DNA from: Candidatus Caccovivens faecavium
GTDB taxonomy: Bacteria > Bacillota > Clostridia > Christensenellales > UBA1242
Assembly (NCBI GenBank): GCA_018715545.1
Contig: DVLK01000096.1
Span: forward strand, 1-8,613
Reading direction: 5' to 3'
DNA length: 8,613 bases
In this document: positions 1 to 6,516 of the stretch, piece after piece
How the letters are laid out: each line of letters begins with the position of its first letter
How positions within the stretch are numbered: position 1 is the stretch's first letter
Translations under genes and position numbers: made by a program
Notes under the pieces: model-generated
What the model saw: only the letters and a program-made list of their open reading frames with translations
What the model was told of the DNA's origin: nothing
Database searches by the model: none

Positions 1-57
1 GACACTCAGTTTTCCGTCTATGTATCCGTAACCATACGTTGTCATGCGATTCGCCAT
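1..57 (-). CDS. Second recombinase-like gene, N-terminal 19 codons only (cut by window edge)
   Basis: The minus strand opens with ATG at 57 and reads 19 codons to the window edge, MANRMTTYGYGYIDGKLSV. A GGGAGGG ribosome-binding site lies about 4 nt upstream, inside the end of the preceding recombinase gene, so the genes overlap by 16 bp and are probably translationally coupled. An alternative ATG at 45 forms an ATGA overlap with the upstream stop, but its SD spacing is poor. The visible residues YGYGYIDGKLSV line up with YGYKTVNRELVI at residues 181-192 of the upstream recombinase, the start of its recombinase (DNA-binding) domain. The product therefore seems to begin after where a catalytic resolvase domain would normally be. 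Paired serine recombinases in which one partner lacks the catalytic domain are plausible in clostridial elements, but only 19 residues are visible, so identity is inferred. Confidence 0.6.
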   Translation of the reverse strand, partial: MANRMTTYGYGYIDGKLSV

Positions 58-1604
58 ATTACCCTCCCAATCGGTAATTCAAGACCGCCTTTGAGCCTGA
101 AACAAATATCACCGTTCTGCTCACCTATCACGCACTCAACAATACGGTCGAACAGATCTTCGGAAAACTCCTCTATTATTCCGTCATACTCATCGAGCGC
201 CCGTTTTATCATTCGGAACTCCTCAATGCACTTCTCGTTCTCGTCCTCGCGCAACAGTTTTAATCTTCTGCTGCGAAGTTCTGTGATTTTTTTCTTGATT
301 TTATCCGTCTTTTCGAGGAAGATTGCCTCATCCATAACGCCGTTTGCATATAGGCCTGCGTAAGATTTGCTCTGCGTAGAAAGTGTCATAATCTCCCCGT
401 CAATCGTGGCAATGGCATCCTCTCCACTCGTTATCCTGATTCGCAACTGTTGTAATTGCTGTATCATTTCGTCAAGAATAAACTTCTCGTTTTTCTTCAG
501 CCTATTGACCATGCAAACGAACGCCTTACGCATCTCCCTGTCTTTTACCGGCGGCGATACGCATACGTCAAGGCTATGTCCCTTATGCGAGCATTTCCAA
601 GACAACTCACCGCCGTGCATCAGACTTCTGTATGCCCAACCGCACTTGCGGCAATGTATTTTCCCTGAAAAGAAATACTCTTTCTTGTCTCCACCGCGGA
701 ACTGTCCGCAACGGCTCGCCATTATTTTCTGTACGTTTTCAAACTCTTCTTTTGATATGATCGGTACATTTGCGCTTTCCCAAAAAAATCTGTCCGACTG
801 ACCTTTGTTCATCGCGCTGTGTAGCGGGAATTTTTCGGGAGTGTAAGTCTTGCCGAGCATCGCATCCCCCATATACCGCTCGTTGCCGAGCATCCACCGT
901 ATTCGACCAATCGTCCATACAAAGTCGGTCGTTTCGTGCTGTTTCATGTACTTGGTAATTGCCACCGGCCCGACTCCCGAACAATACAGTCTGAAAACCG
1001 TGCGAACCTTCTCCGCTTCTTCCGGGACAATAACGAGTTCTCTGTTTACCGTCTTGTATCCATATGGGACTACGGCATTATAATACGTGCCGTTTTCCAT
1101 CTTCATTTTTGTAGCCAACTTCATTCTTCTGCTATGCGACAGCGATTCAGATTGAGCAAATGCGCTCTTGACATAAAGCATCATTTCAGAGTTCATCCCA
1201 GCAGTATCTATCTTGTCATTTTCAAAATAGACGCTCGTTCCGTATGACGCCAATTCTCTTATAGCCTCGATACATTCCAAAGAATTCCTTGCAAACCGCT
1301 GAACGCTCTTAACGAATATTCTGTCGATCTTGCCGTTCTTCGCGTCATTCATCATGCGCTTGAACTCGTCTCGCTTTTCAACGACCGTTCCCGTAATTCC
1401 TTCATCGGCATAAATATCGACAAGCACCATGCCTTCGTTCTCTCGGATAAAGTCATTGTAGTATTGCATCTGGGCAAAAAAAGAATTAAGTTGATCTTCG
1501 CTGCTTGTCGATACCCTGCAATACGCCGCGACGCACAATTTATCAAACGCATAACCGTTCTTTGAAGCATTGATTACCTGTACAGTCTTTCTGCCGTTTT
1601 CCAT
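42..1604 (-). CDS. Large serine recombinase (site-specific integrase/excisionase of a mobile element)
   Basis: This is a 520-aa large serine recombinase, a normal length for the TnpX/TndX-like class that integrates and excises clostridial elements through a covalent Ser-DNA intermediate. Residues 27-160 form the resolvase catalytic domain: AYCRVST contains R30 and the nucleophile S32, Q45 follows, YADEGITGT is at 65-73, and KSVQRFARN (99-107) supplies the conserved R103 and R106. The recombinase domain begins around PYGYKTVNRELVIVPEEAEKV (180-200). A zinc ribbon has Cys at 318, 321, 338 and 348. Residues 375-480 are rich in charged and Leu/Ile residues, consistent with the coiled-coil region that controls synapsis. 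Its SD (AGAGG) overlaps the stop codon of the small upstream gene, and its end overlaps the next recombinase-like gene. All expected catalytic residues are present, so it is probably active. No att site can be proven here. Confidence 0.95.
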   Translation of the reverse strand: MENGRKTVQVINASKNGYAFDKLCVAAYCRVSTSSEDQLNSFFAQMQYYNDFIRENEGMVLVDIYADEGITGTVVEKRDEFKRMMNDAKNGKIDRIFVKSVQRFARNSLECIEAIRELASYGTSVYFENDKIDTAGMNSEMMLYVKSAFAQSESLSHSRRMKLATKMKMENGTYYNAVVPYGYKTVNRELVIVPEEAEKVRTVFRLYCSGVGPVAITKYMKQHETTDFVWTIGRIRWMLGNERYMGDAMLGKTYTPEKFPLHSAMNKGQSDRFFWESANVPIISKEEFENVQKIMASRCGQFRGGDKKEYFFSGKIHCRKCGWAYRSLMHGGELSWKCSHKGHSLDVCVSPPVKDREMRKAFVCMVNRLKKNEKFILDEMIQQLQQLRIRITSGEDAIATIDGEIMTLSTQSKSYAGLYANGVMDEAIFLEKTDKIKKKITELRSRRLKLLREDENEKCIEEFRMIKRALDEYDGIIEEFSEDLFDRIVECVIGEQNGDICFRLKGGLELPIGRVIWRIA

Positions 1605-1612
1605 ATATACCT

Positions 1613-1768
1613 CTACTCTTCCAACGTAAGCGCTTTGCAGTCAAGCCGCGCCGCGCAACATAAATTGATTTCCTCTGCCTCTTCCATATCGATCTTCCCC
1701 TTTTTCAAAAGGCTCATTATCATGGAATAGATGGCAGCATATTTTATCGCGTTTTGATTTTCGTCCAC
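1613..1768 (-). CDS. Small 51-aa protein of the recombinase operon, unknown function
   Basis: I chose the GTG at 1768 because AAGGGGG lies 3-4 nt upstream. The longer frame reaching 1918 has no comparable site and would read through the inverted repeat. The product begins MDENQNAIKYAAIYSMIMSL, followed by LLKKGKIDMEEAEEINLCCAARLDCKALTLEE: an amphipathic helix, then a short helix-turn-helix-like hairpin of the form LLKKGKI..EEAEEI, reminiscent of SHOCT-type C-terminal motifs. There are three Cys (37, 38, 44). It ends 8 bp before the recombinase ATG, and its TAG overlaps the recombinase SD, so expression is almost certainly coupled. A role as recombination directionality factor or regulator is possible from position alone; nothing in the residues proves it. 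Confidence 0.6.
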   Translation of the reverse strand: MDENQNAIKYAAIYSMIMSLLKKGKIDMEEAEEINLCCAARLDCKALTLEE

Positions 1769-1807
1769 GCTTCCCCCTTCTGCACCGAAGAGAAAAGCGC
1801 TGAATTT

Positions 1808-1879
1808 GATTTGTGCTACAGCTACTGCATAACAACTCGTCTCCCGATGCCGTTTTACAATTATGCCGTAGCACAAATC
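1808..1879. repeat. Interrupted inverted repeat upstream of the recombinase operon
   Basis: GATTTGTGCTAC (1808-1819) and GTAGCACAAATC (1868-1879) are perfect 12-bp inverted arms. A second nested pair, GCATAA (1827-1832) and TTATGC (1861-1866), extends the stem, leaving a 28-nt apex. It sits 40 bp upstream of the small gene's GTG. It could be a transcribed leader structure, an operator for the recombinase operon, or part of a recombination site. The sequence alone does not decide. Confidence 0.7.
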
Positions 1880-1883
1880 TACT

Positions 1884-1982
1884 TTATTTTGTCGCTTCTT
1901 TTGCTTGCTCCATATCATCCATCAGAGCAGCAAACCCCGCATAGATCAGATCCACCTTGGAGAAGCCTTCATAAGGGCACAT
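1884..1982 (-). CDS. Possible 32-aa small protein or gene remnant (doubtful)
   Basis: An ATG at 1982 opens 32 codons, MCPYEGFSKVDLIYAGFAAL then MDDMEQAKEATK. The composition looks protein-like and resembles the recombinase region rather than the AT-rich cargo. No convincing ribosome-binding site precedes it, and the open frame continues upstream through the two hairpins to 2084, which is unlikely to be coding. It may be the C-terminal remnant of a gene interrupted by the cargo, a small member of the recombinase operon, or chance. I do not recognise a family. Confidence 0.25.
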   Translation of the reverse strand: MCPYEGFSKVDLIYAGFAALMDDMEQAKEATK

Positions 1983-2006
1983 AAAATTAAAAGTAGCCAA
2001 ATTCAG

Positions 2007-2034
2007 AAACGCCAGGCTTTTTTGCCTGGCGTTT
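2007..2034. terminator. Bidirectional intrinsic terminator-like hairpin
   Basis: The 11-bp perfect arms AAACGCCAGGC (2007-2017) and GCCTGGCGTTT (2024-2034) enclose a T6 loop (A6 on the minus strand). The A/T ends give U-rich 3' tails in both directions. It lies downstream of the minus-strand sigma/peptidase operon and upstream of the recombinase operon, so it most likely insulates the two. Confidence 0.75.
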
Positions 2035-2058
2035 ATTGTTAGAATAGGGTAATTAAAC

Positions 2059-2082
2059 GGCGCAAAGCAATTGCTTTGCGCC
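2059..2082. repeat. Perfect 24-bp palindrome
   Basis: GGCGCAAAGCAA (2059-2070) is followed directly by its exact reverse complement TTGCTTTGCGCC (2071-2082). As RNA it folds into a hairpin, and on the minus strand it is followed by GTTTAATTA, only a weak U-tract. It is probably a second terminator or RNA-stabilising hairpin at the 3' end of the minus-strand cargo operon; a protein-binding palindrome is the alternative. Confidence 0.6.
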
Positions 2083-2175
2083 ATTGTATAGAAAGTTTTG
2101 ATAGTTTGAATGGCGTTAAACCTTTATCAGGTGGGAAATGTTTATTCGTAAAATGACTGTGAGAATTTCGCCATA

Positions 2176-2847
2176 CTATGATCCTAATAGATCATTGCAT
2201 AAAGATAAATAATATTGCTCGTTTATATCGTCGTCGGAATAAAAACTATATCTGAAACCATCATAGGTAAAATAGCCGTAATATTCATTCGGCCCTTGAC
2301 CAAAGTATATGCCAGTTGAATCAATAGCAGCTATCTGATTACAGCTTTCGACATAATTGATTTCTTCTATTATGATATTTTCATCTGAGATATATAAGGT
2401 GAATGTTGTTTCGTTAGGGTCAATTATTTCCTGAACGAAACATATTGTTTCATCTGAATCATTTAACCGATACTCAAGGTTAAAACTCTCGATTGCATCA
2501 TTTATCCAGCTAAAGTAGAGTATGCGTCCGTTGTTTATATCAGAGTATTCTTCTATTGTAAGTTGTGAGTCTATAACTGTATAATCACCCGAATCACAAT
2601 AACGAAAAGCATTGTCGTTATTGTATATGACTCTAAAAATTATCAGAAATATGACTGCCAAAAAAAGGCAAGCAGTCACGGCGATAATTATTATTTTGCG
2701 CCTGTCGACAGACAGTGTAATTGTGGAAGATTCAGGAGTTGTGGGTGAAGAGGCTTCCATTTGCGAATCTATCGCAGCCCATGTCTGTTCTTTCTTGCTT
2801 CTGTTCTGTTCTTCAATCAATTTATGAAAATCTTGTTCTTTTGACAT
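2176..2847 (-). CDS. Single-pass membrane protein with anti-sigma-factor topology, unknown family
   Basis: The product is 223 aa. Residues 1-50 are hydrophilic and predicted cytoplasmic (MSKEQDFHKLIEEQNRSKKE...), followed by one strong transmembrane helix at about 51-73 (KIIIIAVTACLFLAVIFLII) preceded by RRK. An acidic, Tyr-rich extracytoplasmic domain of about 150 residues ends with YYGYFTYDGFRYSFYSDDD and a short helix. This resembles membrane anti-sigma factors and DUF4367-like C-terminal sensor regions, and the gene is third in an operon headed by an ECF-type sigma factor, which supports an anti-sigma or sensor role by context. I see no zinc-binding HxxxCxxC anti-sigma motif, so the role is inference. 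It starts 10 bp after the peptidase gene with only a weak GAGAA ribosome site, consistent with coupling. Confidence 0.7.
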   Translation of the reverse strand: MSKEQDFHKLIEEQNRSKKEQTWAAIDSQMEASSPTTPESSTITLSVDRRKIIIIAVTACLFLAVIFLIIFRVIYNNDNAFRYCDSGDYTVIDSQLTIEEYSDINNGRILYFSWINDAIESFNLEYRLNDSDETICFVQEIIDPNETTFTLYISDENIIIEEINYVESCNQIAAIDSTGIYFGQGPNEYYGYFTYDGFRYSFYSDDDINEQYYLSLCNDLLGS

Positions 2848-2857
2848 GATAATTCTC

Positions 2858-3691
2858 TTAACTTATATTTACAGAGTAGGCGTAGTTGAGCCAATTAGGG
2901 TCATTTAAATTTATATATCCGGTAGGATAAGAGGATAATCCTAATGCAACCATTAGAAAACGGTCTGTTCTGAAAGCTGTATTATTTTTGTAATACTTCA
3001 CCGTATAAATCCCATACGCAACAGCAATATGTCCATTGTTTATAGAGTACACTTGATACTTGTCTGATTTATCACCATTTGTGATTTTGATAACATTAAT
3101 CTTACGGCAGAAAAGAATGACTGGGTGATTATTTTTGATTTCTTTTATATATAAGGTTGTATTGAGCTTGCCAGTTGATGATAGACTGGAAAAACTAATT
3201 TTGTGTTTTTTGTCTTGTACATAGCTGTTTAAGCCGTTTAAGCAATCATCTTTACTAACTCCAACATCGTCAATATTAGTTCGCATTAAAGTATAAAGCT
3301 GGTTTATTAGTTTAGGTATGTATGTTTTGTCGTTTCCTCTATATTTACCCGAGGACAAGTATGTTTTAAAGCCTGGGATAAGATCCTCATAATATTTGTC
3401 ATAGAATCCGACAACAATAGCTCCACTCGTTGCTCCACAAGCATTTGACAGACCTGAGATTTGTCTGTACGATGGCACTCCATTAACAGTTTCCATAGTT
3501 GAAGTTTCTTTTGTAGAATAAGAGATGGTTTCTATTTTGTCCGTTGATGTCAATGCAATACTATCAGCATAAGCTGAATATCTATTTACTTGATTCGAAT
3601 TTGTGTAGATGTTGAAAATAGAGGAACAGCTTATTATCAGAAAGATGATAGCCAATAAAATAGAGATTAATTTTACATTCAATTGTTTCAT
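2858..3691 (-). CDS. C39-like cysteine peptidase, exported, possible lipoprotein
   Basis: The product is 277 aa. The N-terminus MKQLNVKLISILLAIIFLII is followed by SC, giving IISC with Cys22 in lipobox position, so it is probably exported and lipid-anchored; an uncleaved anchor is the alternative. The core starts at about 65 and has a papain-like pattern: VPSYRQISGLSNACGATSG places oxyanion Gln77 eight residues before nucleophile Cys85; NNGHIAVAYGIY gives His221; and the Asn/Asp cluster of YINLNDPN (259-266) could supply the third residue. This fits the broad C39_2/BtrH-like group, not an ABC-transporter-fused C39 processing protease: no transporter domain is present. It is second in the operon, 61 bp after the sigma gene. 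The SD (AAAGGAT) is about 13 nt from the ATG, longer than usual. Substrate unknown; the divergently encoded secreted protein is one candidate by proximity only. Confidence 0.75.
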   Translation of the reverse strand: MKQLNVKLISILLAIIFLIISCSSIFNIYTNSNQVNRYSAYADSIALTSTDKIETISYSTKETSTMETVNGVPSYRQISGLSNACGATSGAIVVGFYDKYYEDLIPGFKTYLSSGKYRGNDKTYIPKLINQLYTLMRTNIDDVGVSKDDCLNGLNSYVQDKKHKISFSSLSSTGKLNTTLYIKEIKNNHPVILFCRKINVIKITNGDKSDKYQVYSINNGHIAVAYGIYTVKYYKNNTAFRTDRFLMVALGLSSYPTGYINLNDPNWLNYAYSVNIS

Positions 3692-3745
3692 CCGAGATTT
3701 ATCATCCTTTATGCATTTATATGATATATCTACTGTCTCTCGGAT
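3690..3745 (-). promoter_or_regulatory. Inverted repeat overlapping the peptidase start codon
   Basis: In the sigma-peptidase gap the minus-strand transcript carries ATCCGAGA (3745-3738) and TCTCGGAT (3697-3690), perfect 8-nt arms. The second arm includes the first two bases of the peptidase ATG, and the SD lies in the loop. Such a stem could reduce or couple translation of the peptidase. The loop is about 40 nt, so the effect is uncertain. Confidence 0.4.
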
Positions 3746-3752
3746 TTGTCCA

Positions 3753-4280
3753 CTAATCTTTTAAATTTTTCTTGATTTCATCAATTAGAAAGCTAATTCT
3801 TTTATGTACAGTTGATTTTTTGCTCCCTATTATAGCTGCTATTTCACGATAGGTGCGATCTTCCCAGAACTTCATATAGAGGAGCTGTTGGTCTGATTCG
3901 CTTAGTTTATTGATTTCCGATTGTAAGGAGGATTTTTCAGTAATATCAGCTTCGGTAATGGCATTTGATGGCTTGTTCTCGGTAAATTCGAGAGGTGTTT
4001 CAATGTTATATTTTTTATTGAAAGAATAAGCTGTATTTTGCACTATTTTGCAAAGCCAATTGTAGCCGTCCTTGGAACTATCAAAACTTTTTATGTATTT
4101 GAAGATTCTTAAATATGCTTCAGTAAGTATATCTTCGCTGTCGTTTTTATTTTTGGCATAGCTATATGCTATTCCCTTTAAGTGATTGTATGTCATTTCA
4201 TACAAATCTTTCTTTTTTGAATCGGCTCCGTTTTGTATAGCACGCAGTATTAAGTTTATTTTCTTCCCAAATAGTGACAT
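3753..4280 (-). CDS. ECF-type RNA polymerase sigma factor (sigma-70 family)
   Basis: The product is 175 aa, typical of extracytoplasmic-function sigma factors. Region 2 covers about residues 24-90 and includes YNHLKGIAYSYAKNKNDSED and ILTEAYLRIFKYIKSFD, the core-binding and -10 recognition segment. A Ser/Thr/Glu linker follows at about 91-118. Region 4 covers 118-172, with LSESDQQLLYMKFWEDRTYR leading into the helix-turn-helix EIAAIIGSKKSTVHKRISFL that would contact the -35 element. It heads a three-gene minus-strand operon with a C39-like peptidase and a membrane protein that could be its anti-sigma partner. The start at 4280 lies about 30 bp from a good sigma-A-type promoter but has no clear SD. 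Its regulon probably includes the flanking genes, but no ECF-type promoter could be assigned by eye. Confidence 0.88.
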   Translation of the reverse strand: MSLFGKKINLILRAIQNGADSKKKDLYEMTYNHLKGIAYSYAKNKNDSEDILTEAYLRIFKYIKSFDSSKDGYNWLCKIVQNTAYSFNKKYNIETPLEFTENKPSNAITEADITEKSSLQSEINKLSESDQQLLYMKFWEDRTYREIAAIIGSKKSTVHKRISFLIDEIKKNLKD

Positions 4281-4311
4281 ATAAGTAATGCTATAGTATT
4301 AATCAAAATGT

Positions 4312-4341
4312 ATTCTATCATATACTTTAATCAATTTGCAA
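4312..4341 (-). promoter_or_regulatory. Sigma-A-type promoter, extended -10, for the sigma-factor operon
   Basis: Read on the minus strand: TTGCAA (4341-4336), 18-bp spacer, TAGAAT (4317-4312), with TG one base before the -10 (extended -10). Transcription would start about 25 nt upstream of the sigma ATG. The match is 4/6 at -35 and 5/6 at -10. Confidence 0.5.
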
Positions 4342-4361
4342 GTAAAAAAATAAACTAATCG

Positions 4362-4391
4362 TGGACAAGCAATTTTTAAGTGAAGTATATA
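4362..4391 (+). promoter_or_regulatory. Putative sigma-A-type promoter for the secreted-protein operon
   Basis: TGGACA (4362-4367), 18-bp spacer, TATATA (4386-4391). It matches 5/6 at -35 and 4/6 at -10. A start near 4398 would give a roughly 135-nt leader that includes the minimal ORF at 4424 before the secreted-protein ATG at 4536. The two divergent promoters are about 20 bp apart, leaving room for a shared operator. Confidence 0.4.
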
Positions 4392-4408
4392 GGATAGATG
4401 TTTAATTC

Positions 4409-4435
4409 AAAAGGAGGTCCGCTATGCCGCCATGA
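4409..4435 (+). promoter_or_regulatory. Minimal leader ORF Met-Pro-Pro-stop with a perfect ribosome-binding site
   Basis: AAAAGGAGG (4409-4417) lies 6 nt before ATG CCG CCA TGA (4424-4435). This is the best ribosome-binding site in the cargo region, yet it serves only three codons and stands 100 nt before the secreted-protein gene, whose own site (AAGGA, about 12 nt from ATG) is weaker. The patch is GC-richer than its surroundings. An overlapping ATG at 4432 opens a 28-codon frame to 4518, but its spacing from the SD is 14 nt. It may be a regulatory leader with Pro-Pro-stop stalling, or the scar of a truncated gene. Confidence 0.4.
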
Positions 4436-4535
4436 TTTATAACTGTATTATACAAATCATTAAATGTAGAAGTTATTATGAAGTATTACACAAGGTAACA
4501 TTAAATATAAAAAGATAAAAAGGAATTACATAAAT

Positions 4536-6491
4536 ATGAGAAAAATAATTTCAATATTGCTTGCTACAGCAATTTTATCATCAACGATACCTTCTATTAC
4601 AAATCTGGCAACAGATAATAAAAGTACCTTTACAAGTGGAGAAGTAGATAATATATCCAAATTTATTGACAAAGACGATAATGCTGCCGATAAGGCAAGA
4701 GCCGTAAATTATGATACTCCTACAATGCGTGTCAATAACAATTACATGGATATTGAGGATAGTTCTCATAATATTACAGCATCAACAATAGCCAGAGGTT
4801 ATAGCGTAGGGGATGTTTTAGAATCTGAAGAAATTGAAACTATTGAAGAAAAGACTCCTTGTTATGGTGAATATCAAATTCTTAGCAACGAGGGGGAAAT
4901 CATGCCGCTAGCGGCGGATAAAAAAGACCAATATGAGAGTAATAATTCGTTTGCTGCTGCGACGAAACTGAACTCCCAACCTAGTGGGAGACCTGTGAGC
5001 TTTACAGTAACTAGATATGCAACCCTCCATAGGGAATCCTGGTTGTGGGGTTTAATTAAGAGAGGAGTCGATGAAGATTATTACAGATTTGACCTTTTTG
5101 GGAATGCAAGTGTAACTATTTCATTAGATAATATTCCTTCTGGTTGTAACTATGATATTAAACTGTATCAATATGATAACGAGCGTTATGCCGGTGAACA
5201 GGATATTACGCTTCTTCGTTCATCAACCAAAACTGGTAATGCTAGTGAAACAATCACGAAAACGCTGGTCGCGGGGACATATTATGTTTGGGTATATTCT
5301 CCAAATGATACCTCTAATGCAACTTCAAACTATAAACTAAGGGTAAAGGCAACATATAGCGCAAAAAATGAATCAATCGCGCAACTTCGCTTTAATAAAG
5401 GAGCTAAGGCCGCAATGTGGGTGTCAGATTATAATCCGTGCGGAATTAAGCCATATAGTTACAGCGACAAAGTAGAAGTAGGCTATATGTCAGCCGGTAC
5501 TATCTCTGCAGCAAAGTTCCAAAATCCATATGTGAGATATTTTACATCAGGGCAGCCTATCGAGCATGCTGTTTTATATGTGTGGGATAAAGATCTTAGG
5601 ATTCAAATGCGGAATCTACTTACAGAACTTTACAATGAAGTAAGTAGTGATTTGAAGGATAAAAAATTAACTAAAATGAAGTGGGAACTGCTAGATTCAG
5701 GTTCAGCAAGTGCGGGGACTGTTGGTAGACTAGCAATCACTTTATTTAATGGGTCAACTCAAATTTTTAAAAGAATATTTAAATTTGCGCCAATAGTCGT
5801 TTCACTACTAAAGTATATTTTTGCACCAAGCGATGAGGTGATAACAACAAAAGAAAACCTGTTAGACTATATTCGCGATGTGCGAACAGCATTGGAAGCA
5901 AATAAGGACACAGGAAACGAGGTTGTAAGAATTCCTTTTACATACTTTTATTCTAAGACTAACGCTATTGGAATAACACATATAAGTCACTACTTTGATT
6001 TTACACAGTCCCCTCAAGATAAGTATTTATATGATTCCGATACAATCCCTTCGTGGAATACTAATTCAATAGTTCATGGGACAATTTATGGAATAATAGA
6101 TGCGGACGACATAACTAACGCCATTAATCATGGAAAGAATTCCTTGCCAGATATTAATACAAGTACTGTAAAAACAATTTCTTTAAATAGCAGTATGCCA
6201 GGGAATATAAATGTGGGTGAATATCATTGGTATAAATTCACTGCACCTAGTACGGGAATGTATTCTTTCTATACAGAAAATTCATTTGATACTTATGGAG
6301 AATTGTTTAATTCAGTTGTCCCGGCAAGAAGTATTACTGGACGGCTAACCTATAATAATAATGGCAATGGTAATTTAAATTTTAAAATAGATTATCAGCT
6401 TAATGCGGGGCAAATAGTATATTTGCGCGTGCGTGGAAATGGTTGGACAAAAACAGGTAATTATACATTAAGGATAGCTAAATTATCATAA
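4536..6491 (+). CDS. Secreted PPC-domain protein (651 aa), function unknown
   Basis: Residues 1-26 are a Sec signal peptide (MRKIISILLATAILSSTIPS...). Residues 27-126 form an acidic, low-complexity pro-like segment ending EIMPLAA. Residues 130-273 look like a bacterial pre-peptidase C-terminal (PPC) beta-sandwich: DQYESNNSFAAATKL, the DEDYYRFDLF strand, and TLVAGTYYVWVYSPND near the end. The middle part (about 280-540) is unrecognised and contains a hydrophobic, Lys-bearing stretch at 410-430 (FKRIFKFAPIVVSLLKYIFA). Residues 543-650 look like a second PPC-like domain (GEYHWYKFTAPSTGMYSFYT; AGQIVYLRVRGNGW; GNYTLRIAKL). PPC domains usually accompany secreted peptidases or bind surfaces, but I see no catalytic motif here. 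It heads a two-gene operon divergent from the sigma/peptidase operon, which suggests co-regulation. It could be a surface or secreted effector. Confidence 0.8.
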   Translation: MRKIISILLATAILSSTIPSITNLATDNKSTFTSGEVDNISKFIDKDDNAADKARAVNYDTPTMRVNNNYMDIEDSSHNITASTIARGYSVGDVLESEEIETIEEKTPCYGEYQILSNEGEIMPLAADKKDQYESNNSFAAATKLNSQPSGRPVSFTVTRYATLHRESWLWGLIKRGVDEDYYRFDLFGNASVTISLDNIPSGCNYDIKLYQYDNERYAGEQDITLLRSSTKTGNASETITKTLVAGTYYVWVYSPNDTSNATSNYKLRVKATYSAKNESIAQLRFNKGAKAAMWVSDYNPCGIKPYSYSDKVEVGYMSAGTISAAKFQNPYVRYFTSGQPIEHAVLYVWDKDLRIQMRNLLTELYNEVSSDLKDKKLTKMKWELLDSGSASAGTVGRLAITLFNGSTQIFKRIFKFAPIVVSLLKYIFAPSDEVITTKENLLDYIRDVRTALEANKDTGNEVVRIPFTYFYSKTNAIGITHISHYFDFTQSPQDKYLYDSDTIPSWNTNSIVHGTIYGIIDADDITNAINHGKNSLPDINTSTVKTISLNSSMPGNINVGEYHWYKFTAPSTGMYSFYTENSFDTYGELFNSVVPARSITGRLTYNNNGNGNLNFKIDYQLNAGQIVYLRVRGNGWTKTGNYTLRIAKLS

Positions 6492-6516
6492 AAAATGGTA
6501 GAAGGTCGGTAGTATA

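Noticed and set aside
91..1247. Several plus-strand open frames opposite the recombinase gene
   Set aside because: They are antisense shadows of a gene with clear catalytic motifs, and lack ribosome sites and recognisable domains.
1769..1918. N-terminal extension of the 51-aa protein to give 101 aa
   Set aside because: The extension has no SD and runs through the inverted repeat at 1808-1879; the GTG at 1768 has AAGGGGG at proper spacing.
2858..3691. Peptidase as a bacteriocin-processing ABC-transporter C39 domain
   Set aside because: No transporter or ATPase domain is present, and no double-glycine leader peptide was found nearby; only the cysteine-peptidase core pattern is supported.
4432..4518. 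28-codon ORF starting at ATG 4432 (MIYNCIIQIIKCRSYYEVLH...)
   Set aside because: Its ATG is 14 nt from the SD, which fits the MPP ORF much better, and the residues look like translated AT-rich leader DNA.
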